64,000 nt of DNA from Gammaproteobacteria bacterium. Lineage in GTDB: Bacteria > Pseudomonadota > Gammaproteobacteria > Competibacterales > Competibacteraceae. The notes beneath the pieces were generated by a model. It ran no database searches. It was not told the DNA's origin and saw only the letters and a program-made list of their open reading frames with translations. Within the stretch, counting starts at the first letter, position 1, and each line of letters starts with the position of its first letter. Shown here in pieces: positions 41,525-50,788 of the stretch. A program made the position numbers and the translations under genes. The stretch covers positions 1 to 64,000 of the forward strand of contig JACKNC010000003.1 in assembly GCA_024235095.1 (NCBI GenBank), written 5' to 3'.

Positions 41525-43812
41525 CTGTCAATTTTCGCCATGTCCATTAAGTCTTTATCGCGCTGCTGGACCCGCCTTTCGTAACTGGCCCGGTTTTTGG
41601 CGCAGATCAGGCTGTAAGGGCGGCTCACTTTTTGAGTCATGTAGTCCAAATCACAATGGTTACTCCGGATCGAATTTTCCACATGACTGCGCGTGGCTTC
41701 CACGGCCTTGAGCGCCCAGGATTCCCGCTGGGGATCGGCCAGGAACAGACTGAGTTCCCGGCAATGGGCGCATTGACAGGCGACTTGGCTGGGTCGCGCC
41801 CAGTCGCTGGGCGGGGCCAGCGGTTCAGCAATGCGCGCCTTGAGATGGTTGAGGCAGGCTGTGCGCAGGCGTTGAATGGCGGCGCTGTCCCGACTTTCCG
41901 GACGCTCAACCAAGGTCAACAGCGCAGGAATCAGAATCGCGTCCAGTCCATAAGTTTCGGGCCAGGCCAGAAGATAATCAACAGCACGGTTGGCCAGTTC
42001 GGCATCGATCATCGCCAGCGCAATCATGACATCAGCGACCGACCGGGATTCCACTTTAGACCGGTAGTAGCTCCAGGTCTTTTCCGTTTCAGGGATGCGA
42101 ACCGGATCGCCCGGCAGGGCTTCAAACAGCAGAGTGGCGGCAGGGAGCAGGTCAGCCTGGCCGCCGGTTTTCTGTAAAACTTCGGCGTAACGCACCAGCA
42201 AGTCGCCGCAGGCGCCCAGCGCCTGACGGGTGTTTCCGGCAATGATATGTTCAATAAGTTCAGCCGCGCGCGGTGCAGGGAGCAGATCAACGGCGCGTAT
42301 CAGCGCCTCGTTATCGCCTTTGCTGTAAACGCCTTCAGCGCTGATATCAGTTAGGAAGGCTTCGATGCGGGGAATGTCGCGCAACTCGGTCAACAGATCG
42401 AGTATTTGGGCCGATTCGGCGACTGAGTTGGAACGCCAACCCATTGATCTGGGCCAGGTATTCAGCATGAGTCCGGACAGCTCATGCGCCTGGCTCCAGA
42501 GTGGAGAGGCCGGATCCTGGCCGCCTTGCTTCCAGTCATCCACCATTTCTCTCAGGCAGGGCAGGGTCATGGACAAACCGGCTTGATTGAGTACGGCCAG
42601 GCGTCGCTGGCGCGGCCAGAGTACAAAAGCCGCGCGGTGATAAGTGCGTTCAAAAGATGCGCCTTCGTTACCGGTGGCTTCCTGAAAATGAACTTCGTCC
42701 GGTTCGAGGTTGTCGAGAGATCCAGGCGGGCACAGCTCTTCTTCGCCAAAAGGAAATCGCCCAAAGTCACTGGGTTGGTTATCCGGTCGTTGCCAATGCG
42801 AAAGAAAGGCGCTCCGGTCGTAGATCTCACCGATTTCAAAATCGTCCTCGTCCTCGTCGTCTCTCGACCAGCGGCGGCGTCCATAATAACCGGTTTCAAT
42901 GGCTTCGCCACTTTCCTCAATGGTTATCAGCGTCAGGTGCAGGTCGCAATCGGCCTGCGCGGCCCCGGCGATGAGCAGGTCGGCCACGGCGCCATCAGCC
43001 CCTTTCAGTGCGTCGAAGAAGAGTTCCGCCGGCGTATAGGCATGTTCCAGAGGGTAGATCAGCTTGTCCGGGGAGTCATCGTCGGGGGCATCGGGGGCGG
43101 CGTTCCATTGCTGCAACAGATTTGCGACCAGCGCCTGTTCGGTCTCATAGTCCGGCGGTTTCGGCAGGGGACCCTTGCCTTGGCGCAACAGGTTATAGAC
43201 CAACGTCAGTCGGCAACCGGAGGTGATGGGGCGGATTTCGTGAACGCAGTCGGCGTAGAAGGCGGCGAACGTGATCTCGGCAGGGTCGTCGCTGCGCAGA
43301 TCGCATTCCCGTTCCTGGTCGCGATGGCGAATCAGCAACTCACCGCCGGTATAAGTCGAGGGCAGAACAATGATGAGCGTAGCGAACATACCGGGAGCTT
43401 TTTCGGTGTCGCGATGACTGACGAAGAAGCTGTCCTGGTCGTACACCAGCATTTTATAGAGTTCAGCGACGACCGGTGCAGTTACGCCAAGGCTGGCGGC
43501 AGCGCGTGACACAATATCTTCCAGGGTTTTTGACCAGTACTTGCCCTTGAGGTGAATTTTTTCCGCGTCAATCTGCCAGGTGCGGCGCACGCGGGTGTCG
43601 ATCAGGGTTTCCGCGCCGCGACCATAGGGGGCCTGTTCGGCAACTGCGATGAGTTGCTGAGCTTGCACCGGGAGAAGCGGCAAGGCAATCGGTCCGATGC
43701 CTTCGACCTCCAATTGAGGCACATACATATCAACAACGCCGTTGATGCAGAAATCGCCGGGACGATCAACTGCGCTGAGCGCCTTGGCTAGTTCGATCGC
43801 AATGAATGACAT
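41521..43812 (-). CDS. large 2-oxoglutarate/Fe(II) oxygenase-like protein
   Basis: A 763-residue protein. An N-terminal prolyl-hydroxylase-like double-stranded helix carries probable iron ligands His133 and Asp135 (SHRDTEKAPGMF) and His191 (DCVHEIRPIT), and the 2-oxoglutarate-binding Arg201 (CRLTLVYNLL). A long helical region of unknown role follows (about 215-690), with an acidic patch DDEDEDDFEIGE, then a cysteine-containing end (ACQCAHCRELSLF). Such long bacterial proteins resemble eukaryotic-type 2OG oxygenases in domain order. The hydroxylation target is unknown. It lies between two unrelated transcription units, with AAGGA before the ATG. Confidence 0.8.
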   Translation of the reverse strand: MSFIAIELAKALSAVDRPGDFCINGVVDMYVPQLEVEGIGPIALPLLPVQAQQLIAVAEQAPYGRGAETLIDTRVRRTWQIDAEKIHLKGKYWSKTLEDIVSRAAASLGVTAPVVAELYKMLVYDQDSFFVSHRDTEKAPGMFATLIIVLPSTYTGGELLIRHRDQERECDLRSDDPAEITFAAFYADCVHEIRPITSGCRLTLVYNLLRQGKGPLPKPPDYETEQALVANLLQQWNAAPDAPDDDSPDKLIYPLEHAYTPAELFFDALKGADGAVADLLIAGAAQADCDLHLTLITIEESGEAIETGYYGRRRWSRDDEDEDDFEIGEIYDRSAFLSHWQRPDNQPSDFGRFPFGEEELCPPGSLDNLEPDEVHFQEATGNEGASFERTYHRAAFVLWPRQRRLAVLNQAGLSMTLPCLREMVDDWKQGGQDPASPLWSQAHELSGLMLNTWPRSMGWRSNSVAESAQILDLLTELRDIPRIEAFLTDISAEGVYSKGDNEALIRAVDLLPAPRAAELIEHIIAGNTRQALGACGDLLVRYAEVLQKTGGQADLLPAATLLFEALPGDPVRIPETEKTWSYYRSKVESRSVADVMIALAMIDAELANRAVDYLLAWPETYGLDAILIPALLTLVERPESRDSAAIQRLRTACLNHLKARIAEPLAPPSDWARPSQVACQCAHCRELSLFLADPQRESWALKAVEATRSHVENSIRSNHCDLDYMTQKVSRPYSLICAKNRASYERRVQQRDKDLMDMAKIDR

Positions 43813-43927
43813 TGGCGCTGTCCTTTGAGATGGTATGAAAAATACCGCATTCAGCCGATTCGCGGGTAAGATATTTAATTAATGAATAACTGACATTGCT
43901 TAGACAACGCGCGCTATCGACGCACTA

Positions 43928-44398
43928 TCAACAGGCCAACAAGCCGCCGGTGAAGAGATGCGGCAAATCCAAAATGGGGATGGCGTTTTCGCCTTGGCGG
44001 AAACAGGACAGGGCTAGCTCGCGCCAGCCGCTTGGGTGTTTCGGCAAAGGACATGCCTGAGTATCGGCGACACGCAGGCGTCGCGGAACGCCCATAAGCA
44101 ACAGGGCGCCGTAGTCCGGCGCGGCGCCCGGCGCTGTTTGATAAGCGACGACGCCCGCCAGCTTCCAGTTATGATCGGTTTGGGGTCGCCCCCAAAGCCA
44201 GGCGGATAGATCCAGAGCCGGCAGCAGAAGATGGTTCCACAGCACCACCTGCCGGCAATAATACGGACTCAATGGCGTTTCCAGCAGGGTGGGTGTCTCG
44301 ATCAGATGGATCAGTTCGCGTTCGCCGACTGCGGCGCGCAGTTGATCGTCCAAGGCCAACATCCAAGCCGCGCTCTGTTCAGGGTTCTCAGTGGCCAC
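43928..44398 (-). CDS. CheW-like protein, last gene of chemosensory operon
   Basis: A 156-residue CheW-type coupling domain, recognisable by LPALDLSAWLW and the C-terminal GENAIPILDLPHLF. It starts at GTG 44398, overlapping the preceding CheW-like gene by 11 bp, so the two are coupled. In Pil-Chp systems (ChpC/ChpE position) such extra coupling proteins link additional receptors to ChpA. The protein is divergent and its partner unknown. Confidence 0.8.
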   Translation of the reverse strand: MATENPEQSAAWMLALDDQLRAAVGERELIHLIETPTLLETPLSPYYCRQVVLWNHLLLPALDLSAWLWGRPQTDHNWKLAGVVAYQTAPGAAPDYGALLLMGVPRRLRVADTQACPLPKHPSGWRELALSCFRQGENAIPILDLPHLFTGGLLAC

Positions 44399-44867
44399 CG
44401 CCGCTCTCCGTGAGTGCGGCCAGCAACGCCGCCAGATGCTCAGTCGTGGTTACGCAGCCCAGTTCGCCATCTATCAGTGCCAGCGCCTGAATAGGCGAAT
44501 CCGGTAGCTTCATGCAGGCAGGCAATTCCAGCAGACGCGGCGCTTCGGCCAGCGTCTCGACCTGATCGCAAACCAGGCCGAAGCGGTCGGCGCGATTATC
44601 CAGCAGAGTGCAGGTTCGCCGACTGTCCGGTATTTGCCGTAGCCGTTGCAACTCGCCAGACAGACAGTATACAGGCCACCATTCGCCGCCCAGTCCGATA
44701 GCGCCGATACTGTGTGGCGCTCGCACGTCCGGGTCGATATCCAGCAACGACTCCAGAGAATGAATCTCGGTTTGCGGCAATAGCCACTGGTAGCCATCCA
44801 AAGTGAGCCTGGCAAACAGCCGCATTGCGCGCAGTTCGACCAGCATGGTTGGAGCAGGCCGGTTCAT
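44388..44867 (-). CDS. CheW-like coupling protein
   Basis: A 159-residue CheW-type protein (FARLTLDGYQWLLPQTEIHS, GGEWWPVYCLSGELQRL, RFGLVCDQVETLAEAPRLLE). Its ATG overlaps the ChpA-like stop (ATGA), indicating translational coupling to the kinase. It probably helps attach the kinase to PilJ-like receptors. Confidence 0.82.
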   Translation of the reverse strand: MNRPAPTMLVELRAMRLFARLTLDGYQWLLPQTEIHSLESLLDIDPDVRAPHSIGAIGLGGEWWPVYCLSGELQRLRQIPDSRRTCTLLDNRADRFGLVCDQVETLAEAPRLLELPACMKLPDSPIQALALIDGELGCVTTTEHLAALLAALTESGGGH

Positions 44868-47800
44868 GCGCGCAGCAATCGGTGAATTTGCTCAAGCAAA
44901 TCGTCTTCCATGAACGGCTTGGTCAAATACATGTCAACGCCTGCCGCTTCGGCTTCATGCCGGTGTTTAGCGGTGGAGCGCGAGGTAATCATGATGACCG
45001 GTAGAGCGCTTGTTGCTTGGTTAGCCCGCAGATGCGCAGTCAACTCCAGGCCGTTCATGCGCGGCATCTCCAAATCGGCTAATACCAGATCCGGACGCTT
45101 GCTATTGATGATTTCAATCGCTTCCAGGCCGTCGCGTGCGGTGCGCACCTCAAAGCCAGCGTCGCGCACGAATTGCGCCAACGAGCGGCGGGCGCTCAAC
45201 GAATCGTCGACCGCCAGCACAATCCGGCGTTGGGGCACGGATGCAGTGGCCAACGCCGGTTGAACCGCCGCTGGCCACTGCTGGCCGATCGTTCGCGTGC
45301 GCAGTAGTTCAGGCAAATCCAGCACCGGAGCCACGCTGCCGTCGCCAAGAATCGTGGCGCCGATGATGCCAGGGAGCTGAGGAATGTACTGGCCCATGTT
45401 CTTGACCACCAAGTCGCGGCTGTCCAGGACTTCCTGCACCAACACGGCGCGGAGACTGCCGGTTTCTTCCCTCACTAGCAGCACTGGCGGCGCATTGCGG
45501 CTGTGTTGACGCGGGTCTTCGGGTAGGTTGAGTAAGGTCTCCAGGGACGTGAATTCGTGAACGTCGTTACCCAGCCGGTAGGTGGTCGCATTGCCCAGAG
45601 TTTGGACCTGACCTGCTCCCGAGTACAGAATCTGCTCAACGCCACGATCGGAAAGGGCGTAGATGTGTTCGCGCACGCGCAGCAGCAAAGCGTGCGTGGA
45701 GATCAGCGTGACGGGCAATCGCAATTCCATGAGGCAGCCCTTGCCAGCTTCGGTTTGTAAACGCAGCGACCCTTTCATCTCCAGTAGCCGGCTATAGACC
45801 ATATCCATGCCGATGCCGCGCCCTGAGGTTTGAGTAGCCGTATCGCGGGTCGAGAAGCCTGGCAGCAGAATCAGCCGGGCCAGCTCATCCGGCTCTAGCG
45901 GCTTATCAGAAGCGATCAAGCCGCGCTCTTCCGCGGTTCGGCGAATCGCTGGCAGATCCAGACCAGCGCCGTCGTCCCGGCAATGGATGACGATATTGTC
46001 GCCTTCACGCATGAAACGCAGTTCGATGCGCCCGTTTTGCGGTTTGCCCAGACGTTGGCGCTGAGGGGGCGATTCGATGCCGTGGTCTACCGCATTGCGC
46101 AGGATATGCATCAGCGGGTCCACCATATCGTTCAGTACATTGCTGTCCATCGGCGTGTCAGCGCCGCGCACCACCAGTTCTGCTTCCTTGTCCACCAATC
46201 GGCAGGTTTGCCGCACGGTGCGTTGCAGGCGGGGGACGATGGTTTGAATCGGCACCATCCGCGTGCGCAGCACCGCTTCCTGGCTGTCCCGGTGCAGGCG
46301 CGCTTGATCCACTAGCAGCGAGTCCAGCAACACCAAGTTGTCTTCGACAGCCCGGTTCATTTCGCGGGCGTCGGCGGCGGCCTCGACCAGGCGGTGGGTA
46401 ACGGTGTTAATCTCGTTGTACTGCTCCAGCTCCAAAGGGTCGAAACCACTGCGCTGTATTGATTTGGACAGCGGTGAGGACACATTGCGGATATCGGCCA
46501 GTTGCTCCAGTTCGGCGGTCAGGTTTTGCAACAACCGGTTCTGCATCGCCACCGTCCGGGTTTGGGTAATGGTTTTGCGGATCCGCTCTTGAAGCTGGCC
46601 GGTCAGGATGATGCTTTCGCCCACCAGGCGCAGCAGGTTGTCCACTAAATAGGCGGAAACCCGTAAGACCGTTTCAGGAGTTGCAGCAGCGGACGGGGGC
46701 GCAGCCGCTGCTTCAGGCGGCGAGGGCGCAGCGGTTTCCAACGGAGCGGCGGCGGTTTCCAGCAGCGGCGCAGCGGTGACGGACTCGGGCGTCACCGCTG
46801 GCGGCGGCGGGATTTCGTCGCCGACCGGCACCCCGAAGCGGTCAATGCGGTTGGCCCAGTCCAACACGGCTTGCAGCACGACCAGCGCCTGCGGTGGCGG
46901 TTCACTCATGCCTAACAGCGCTTCGCTCATGGTTTCCAGACAGTCGGCGGCGTTGAGCAGCATGTCGGCCAGGGGCCGGTTGGGCAGCACGCCCTGCTTG
47001 GCCAGCGCTTGCAGGATATCTTCCATGTGATGGGTCAGCGTGGCGATGCCGCGCACGCCAACGGTATTGCCCGCGCCTTTCAAAGTATGGGCGATGCGCC
47101 GCGCTACTTCCACGTCGGTCGGTTGGCCGTCGCCAGCCGCCAGGCGTTGGATCGCGGCGGAAAAGTCAGCCGCCTGGTGCGGCAGTTCTTGCAACAGACC
47201 ATCCAACAAATCCTGATTGACATCGGCAGGCAGATCCAGCGATATATCATCGGGTTGGGCCTGTTGGGGCCGGACTTCCGCCTCCGCTTCCTCCGTCGTC
47301 AGCTCTGGCGCGAACAGCAAGTCGGTCAGCGCTGCCGCGTCGGCGGCTGTCAATGGCTGCGGCCAGCGGGCGTCTTGCAAGCATTGCGTGAGCGCTTCAC
47401 ACTTCGAGCGATCGTTCAGCGCTTGCAGGTAACCCAGGGTCAGCGCCGGCCAGGTTTCGACGACATCGCGTTGTTCTGGGCGCAATGGATCATCTTGAGT
47501 CGCCAGTTCGAGCAAGTTGGCGTATAGGTGAATACAGGCTTGTTGCAGACCGGTTAAATTGATGGAAGCCGAGGCTTCTCCCAGCCGCTCCAGGTATTCG
47601 GCATAGCCGGATAGAGCCTCGCTGCGGGTTTCGCCGGTGCTGTCAGCGGCTGTAGCTATCGTGAGCATTTCATCGCTGACTTCGGCCATCTGCACAATTT
47701 CCGCGCACAGAATTTCCAGAAGTTCTTGCTGAGCGGCGTTGGGCGTGAAGGGCGTGATCGCGTTGTCAGGTTCTTGGCTTTCCGCGTCCGCTGCTGAGTC

Positions 47801-48838
47801 CGAGCGGCTTGTGGCAGTCGTTGGTTCCATGCCACTGGCGGTTACAATTGGGCGTTCCGACGCCTGCTCTTCTATAGCAGCGGCTGGCTCGATGCCATAA
47901 ACGGTTACGCTTGAAGACGCCGATTCCTGCCCAATGATCTCTGACGCAGCTTCAAACGGCTCCAGGGGGAGCAATACAGAGGCTTCTTCTCTCGCCTGTT
48001 CCGTTGTGACATCGAGCGCTGTTTCTTCAACCTTTTCGACGAGAGTATCCAGATCGGCTGCAACCGGTGGCGGCATAGCCGTCGGCTTTTCAGCAACGAA
48101 GTTAACAGCAGCATCCAGCGCCGTTGTTTCCTCAACAGCGTCAATCGGGAGGTCCAGTGCGGCGGTTTCCGTTGCCGCCGGTTCTTCAGCAACAGCGTCA
48201 GCTGGGAGGTCCAGGGTGGCGGTTTCCGTTGCCGCCGGTTCTTCGGTAACGAGGTTGACGGCAGCATCCAGCGCCGCAGTTTCCTCAATAGTGTCAGCCG
48301 AGAGGTCCGGGGCGGCTTCTGCTGTAGAAGGGGCGAGGACCGGTGGGGCGCTGTCGATGTCCCTCCTTTCCTTATTTTCGTCAGGAAAAGTTGGCAGGGG
48401 AGGAGGAAGAGTTGGCGTCAATAAATCGCGCAACACATCCGCTTCCGCCACTGCCAGCGGCATGCTCCAAACCGGACTTTGCAAGTGATCGAGCAAAGCT
48501 TCGCTGGCCTGCGGATCGTCGGGAGCCATAAGATAACCGATCACCAGCGTCGGCCACTCCTCCAATCGTTCGCGTTCGGCGTCGCTGAGGTTTCGAGCAT
48601 TGGCGTCCAGCACTGTCAGATTTTCCTGAAAGAGTAAACAGGTATCCTGCAAGCCCAGCAAACCGGCTTCACTGGCCGCTACACTGATACGCTCTACCTG
48701 TCCGATATAACGGCGAATGACTGCGCGGACTTGCTCCTGATCAGCGCTGTCGTTTTCCGCAGGCAGGCTTTCCAGAATACCGAGCGCTTCAGCAACCTCG
48801 GCTTCCAACGCTGCAATGCTTTCTTCCGATACCTGCAT
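44864..48838 (-). CDS. chpA: ChpA-like hybrid chemosensory histidine kinase
   Basis: A 1324-residue kinase. Two similar helical Hpt-like N-terminal domains (about 1-150 and 370-515) share the pattern EWPTLVIGYL/ETWPALTLGYL and lack a phospho-histidine motif. They are joined by a Glu/Ala/Pro-rich linker. A true Hpt with ARRIAHTLKGAGNTVGVRG follows (about 575). Then come the CheA dimerisation and catalytic domains (N box ILRNAVDHGIE, G1 DDGAGLD, G2 GRGIGMDMV), a CheW-like domain, and a receiver (VLAVDDSLSARRS, LVLADLEMPRMNG, TKPF). It corresponds to ChpA of twitching/surface-sensing systems, with fewer active Hpt domains. Confidence 0.93.
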   Translation of the reverse strand: MQVSEESIAALEAEVAEALGILESLPAENDSADQEQVRAVIRRYIGQVERISVAASEAGLLGLQDTCLLFQENLTVLDANARNLSDAERERLEEWPTLVIGYLMAPDDPQASEALLDHLQSPVWSMPLAVAEADVLRDLLTPTLPPPLPTFPDENKERRDIDSAPPVLAPSTAEAAPDLSADTIEETAALDAAVNLVTEEPAATETATLDLPADAVAEEPAATETAALDLPIDAVEETTALDAAVNFVAEKPTAMPPPVAADLDTLVEKVEETALDVTTEQAREEASVLLPLEPFEAASEIIGQESASSSVTVYGIEPAAAIEEQASERPIVTASGMEPTTATSRSDSAADAESQEPDNAITPFTPNAAQQELLEILCAEIVQMAEVSDEMLTIATAADSTGETRSEALSGYAEYLERLGEASASINLTGLQQACIHLYANLLELATQDDPLRPEQRDVVETWPALTLGYLQALNDRSKCEALTQCLQDARWPQPLTAADAAALTDLLFAPELTTEEAEAEVRPQQAQPDDISLDLPADVNQDLLDGLLQELPHQAADFSAAIQRLAAGDGQPTDVEVARRIAHTLKGAGNTVGVRGIATLTHHMEDILQALAKQGVLPNRPLADMLLNAADCLETMSEALLGMSEPPPQALVVLQAVLDWANRIDRFGVPVGDEIPPPPAVTPESVTAAPLLETAAAPLETAAPSPPEAAAAPPSAAATPETVLRVSAYLVDNLLRLVGESIILTGQLQERIRKTITQTRTVAMQNRLLQNLTAELEQLADIRNVSSPLSKSIQRSGFDPLELEQYNEINTVTHRLVEAAADAREMNRAVEDNLVLLDSLLVDQARLHRDSQEAVLRTRMVPIQTIVPRLQRTVRQTCRLVDKEAELVVRGADTPMDSNVLNDMVDPLMHILRNAVDHGIESPPQRQRLGKPQNGRIELRFMREGDNIVIHCRDDGAGLDLPAIRRTAEERGLIASDKPLEPDELARLILLPGFSTRDTATQTSGRGIGMDMVYSRLLEMKGSLRLQTEAGKGCLMELRLPVTLISTHALLLRVREHIYALSDRGVEQILYSGAGQVQTLGNATTYRLGNDVHEFTSLETLLNLPEDPRQHSRNAPPVLLVREETGSLRAVLVQEVLDSRDLVVKNMGQYIPQLPGIIGATILGDGSVAPVLDLPELLRTRTIGQQWPAAVQPALATASVPQRRIVLAVDDSLSARRSLAQFVRDAGFEVRTARDGLEAIEIINSKRPDLVLADLEMPRMNGLELTAHLRANQATSALPVIMITSRSTAKHRHEAEAAGVDMYLTKPFMEDDLLEQIHRLLRA
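48133..48244 (-). repeat. 57-bp coding tandem repeat in chpA linker
   Basis: Two near-identical units begin at CAACAGCG 48133 and 48190 (period 57 bp). Each contains GGCGGTTTCCGTTGCCGCCG. They encode a 19-residue unit of the form VAEEPAATETATLDLPADA in the disordered linker. The period is a multiple of three, so copy changes would keep frame. Confidence 0.8.
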
Positions 48839-48913
48839 CAGTGTTAAACCCCTCTCGCAAGCAGCAGCAATCTGGCGGCGGCTCTATTAGCGGCGACGGA
48901 CACGAACCCACCG

Positions 48914-50707
48914 TCAGGTCGGTAACCGGAACACACGAACGGAGCTCAACAGATTTTTAGCGTATTCGACGAGATTCGTGGTCTGCACGGTCTGCTCCAG
49001 CAGCTGTTGGCTGGTTTGTTGCGTGCTGGCTTGAATCTGCTCAGCGCGGCCAAGCAGTTCATTGCTGACCCGCGCCTGCTCTTGCGAGCGCGAGGCGATT
49101 TGCTGCACGGAGGCCACCAACTCGGTTGTGGTTTGCTGAGTGTGCTGCATTTGTTCGCCGGCTTGTTCGGCCAGTCGGCTGCCATCGACCACTTGGCTGA
49201 TCGCCGCGTTCATAGCGTTCACCGTGTCTGCCGTCTCGATCTGGATATTGCTGACCAAGGTGGCGATTTGCGACGTCGCCTCGCGGGCGTTTTCGGCCAA
49301 TCTTTGCACTTCGTCGGCTACCACAGCAAAGCCGCGACCAGCCTCACCGGCTGATGCTGCGTGCATACTGGCGTTCAGCGCGAGAATGTGGGTGCGCTCA
49401 GCAATCGTGTTAATCAGGTTCACCACGCCGCTGATTTCTTGGGAACGCTCGCCTAACCGCTTAATGCGTTTTTCGGTTTCACGAATGGTGTCGCGGGTGC
49501 TATTGATGCCGCTGACGGTATTGGTCACTGTCTGCAGCGCCGATTGAGTGGTCTTGATCGTGGTTTCAGCAGTGCTGTTACACTCCTGCGCCAGTTGAGC
49601 AATCTGCTTCATGGTTTCAGCCGCGGCGGCCAAATCAGCAGCGGTTTGCTCCACCGCTTGGCGCTCGTTTTCGGCCACGGCGATAACCGTATCGGACTGG
49701 GTCTTAACTTTTTCGGATGCCGTCGCCACTTGTTCGGAGATGTGGGTTACGCCCTGCAGTACGATAGCAGTTTCGTTGGTAAGCAGATTTAGGGCGTCCG
49801 CCACCGGTCCGGTCACGTCCTCGGTCACCGGTACTTTAACGGTCAGGTCTCTCTGACTGAGTTGGGACACGGCTTGCAACAGATTGATAATCGAGTCATT
49901 GAGCTGTTCGTTTTCGTGTTCTGCCTGCACCAGGGCGTTGACTCGCTCGTTTAACACCTGGTCGAAGGCCTGACCCAGTTCCGACAATTCGTCAGAGCCG
50001 GTCAAGCCAGTTCGCGCAGCATAGTTGCCTGCGCCCACCTGCTGCACGGTCGCAGTTATCTGGTTAATGGGGTTGACGATGGCGTGATAAGTGGCGCTAC
50101 CCAGACTGAAGGAAATAGCGATGCCGAGCAAACCGATCACTGCGATCAATACTGCAAAGGTATTGCTGGTATTTTGCGCCGTTTCCAGGTTCTGTTCGGA
50201 GAGCGCCTTATTTTCGGCAATGTTGGTTTGCAGGGCTTTGAAGAAGGGATTGAGTAGCGCATCGAGGTCGTTGCTGACGAAGAGGTTCAAACGAGCTCGA
50301 TCCCGACCGGCAAACAAGTCTTCCAGTTCGGTAAAGGCATCGTTGATGCTGGCGAGGCCTGCTTGGTAGGCGCTTTGCAGGCGCTCTTGTTGGCTCGCGC
50401 TCAAAGTGCTGAGAAGCTCTTGCCAGCTTTTCTCGAACTGCGCTTTTGCTGCGGGTAAGAGGGTGGTTCCCTGCTCCCAGTTGCTGGTGCCGCGAGCCAC
50501 GCTGTTCACCAGTGACAGCACGTCATTACGCAGGATTTCACCTAATCGCACCAGATCGGCTTGGGTAGTCAGGGATTGATTGAAATTTGATACATTGTTG
50601 TTCAATCGATTCATACCAACATAAGCGGTTAGTCCGATTCCCACCAGGATGACAAGCTGTACGATAATTGTAAAAGTCAAGCGAGCATTGATTTTTTGGC
50701 CGCCCAT
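48914..50707 (-). CDS. pilJ: PilJ-like methyl-accepting chemoreceptor
   Basis: A 597-residue receptor: a membrane helix (about 10-32), a periplasmic helical sensor (33-185), a second membrane helix (about 187-205), HAMP-like regions, and a long signalling coiled coil. The hairpin tip THILALNASMHAASAGEAGR, followed by GFAVVADEVQRLAE, is PilJ-like rather than Tar-like (which has NLLALNAAIEAARAGE). It has GAGG before the ATG. It lies between the solute-binding protein gene and chpA in one operon, so the binding protein may present ligand to its sensor domain. Confidence 0.92.
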   Translation of the reverse strand: MGGQKINARLTFTIIVQLVILVGIGLTAYVGMNRLNNNVSNFNQSLTTQADLVRLGEILRNDVLSLVNSVARGTSNWEQGTTLLPAAKAQFEKSWQELLSTLSASQQERLQSAYQAGLASINDAFTELEDLFAGRDRARLNLFVSNDLDALLNPFFKALQTNIAENKALSEQNLETAQNTSNTFAVLIAVIGLLGIAISFSLGSATYHAIVNPINQITATVQQVGAGNYAARTGLTGSDELSELGQAFDQVLNERVNALVQAEHENEQLNDSIINLLQAVSQLSQRDLTVKVPVTEDVTGPVADALNLLTNETAIVLQGVTHISEQVATASEKVKTQSDTVIAVAENERQAVEQTAADLAAAAETMKQIAQLAQECNSTAETTIKTTQSALQTVTNTVSGINSTRDTIRETEKRIKRLGERSQEISGVVNLINTIAERTHILALNASMHAASAGEAGRGFAVVADEVQRLAENAREATSQIATLVSNIQIETADTVNAMNAAISQVVDGSRLAEQAGEQMQHTQQTTTELVASVQQIASRSQEQARVSNELLGRAEQIQASTQQTSQQLLEQTVQTTNLVEYAKNLLSSVRVFRLPT

Positions 50708-50788
50708 GATTATTTTTCCTCATAAAATGAGTTAGCAAGCTCCATGAATTGAAACACTCGTTTGCATTTCATGGATGGATATAAAGGT

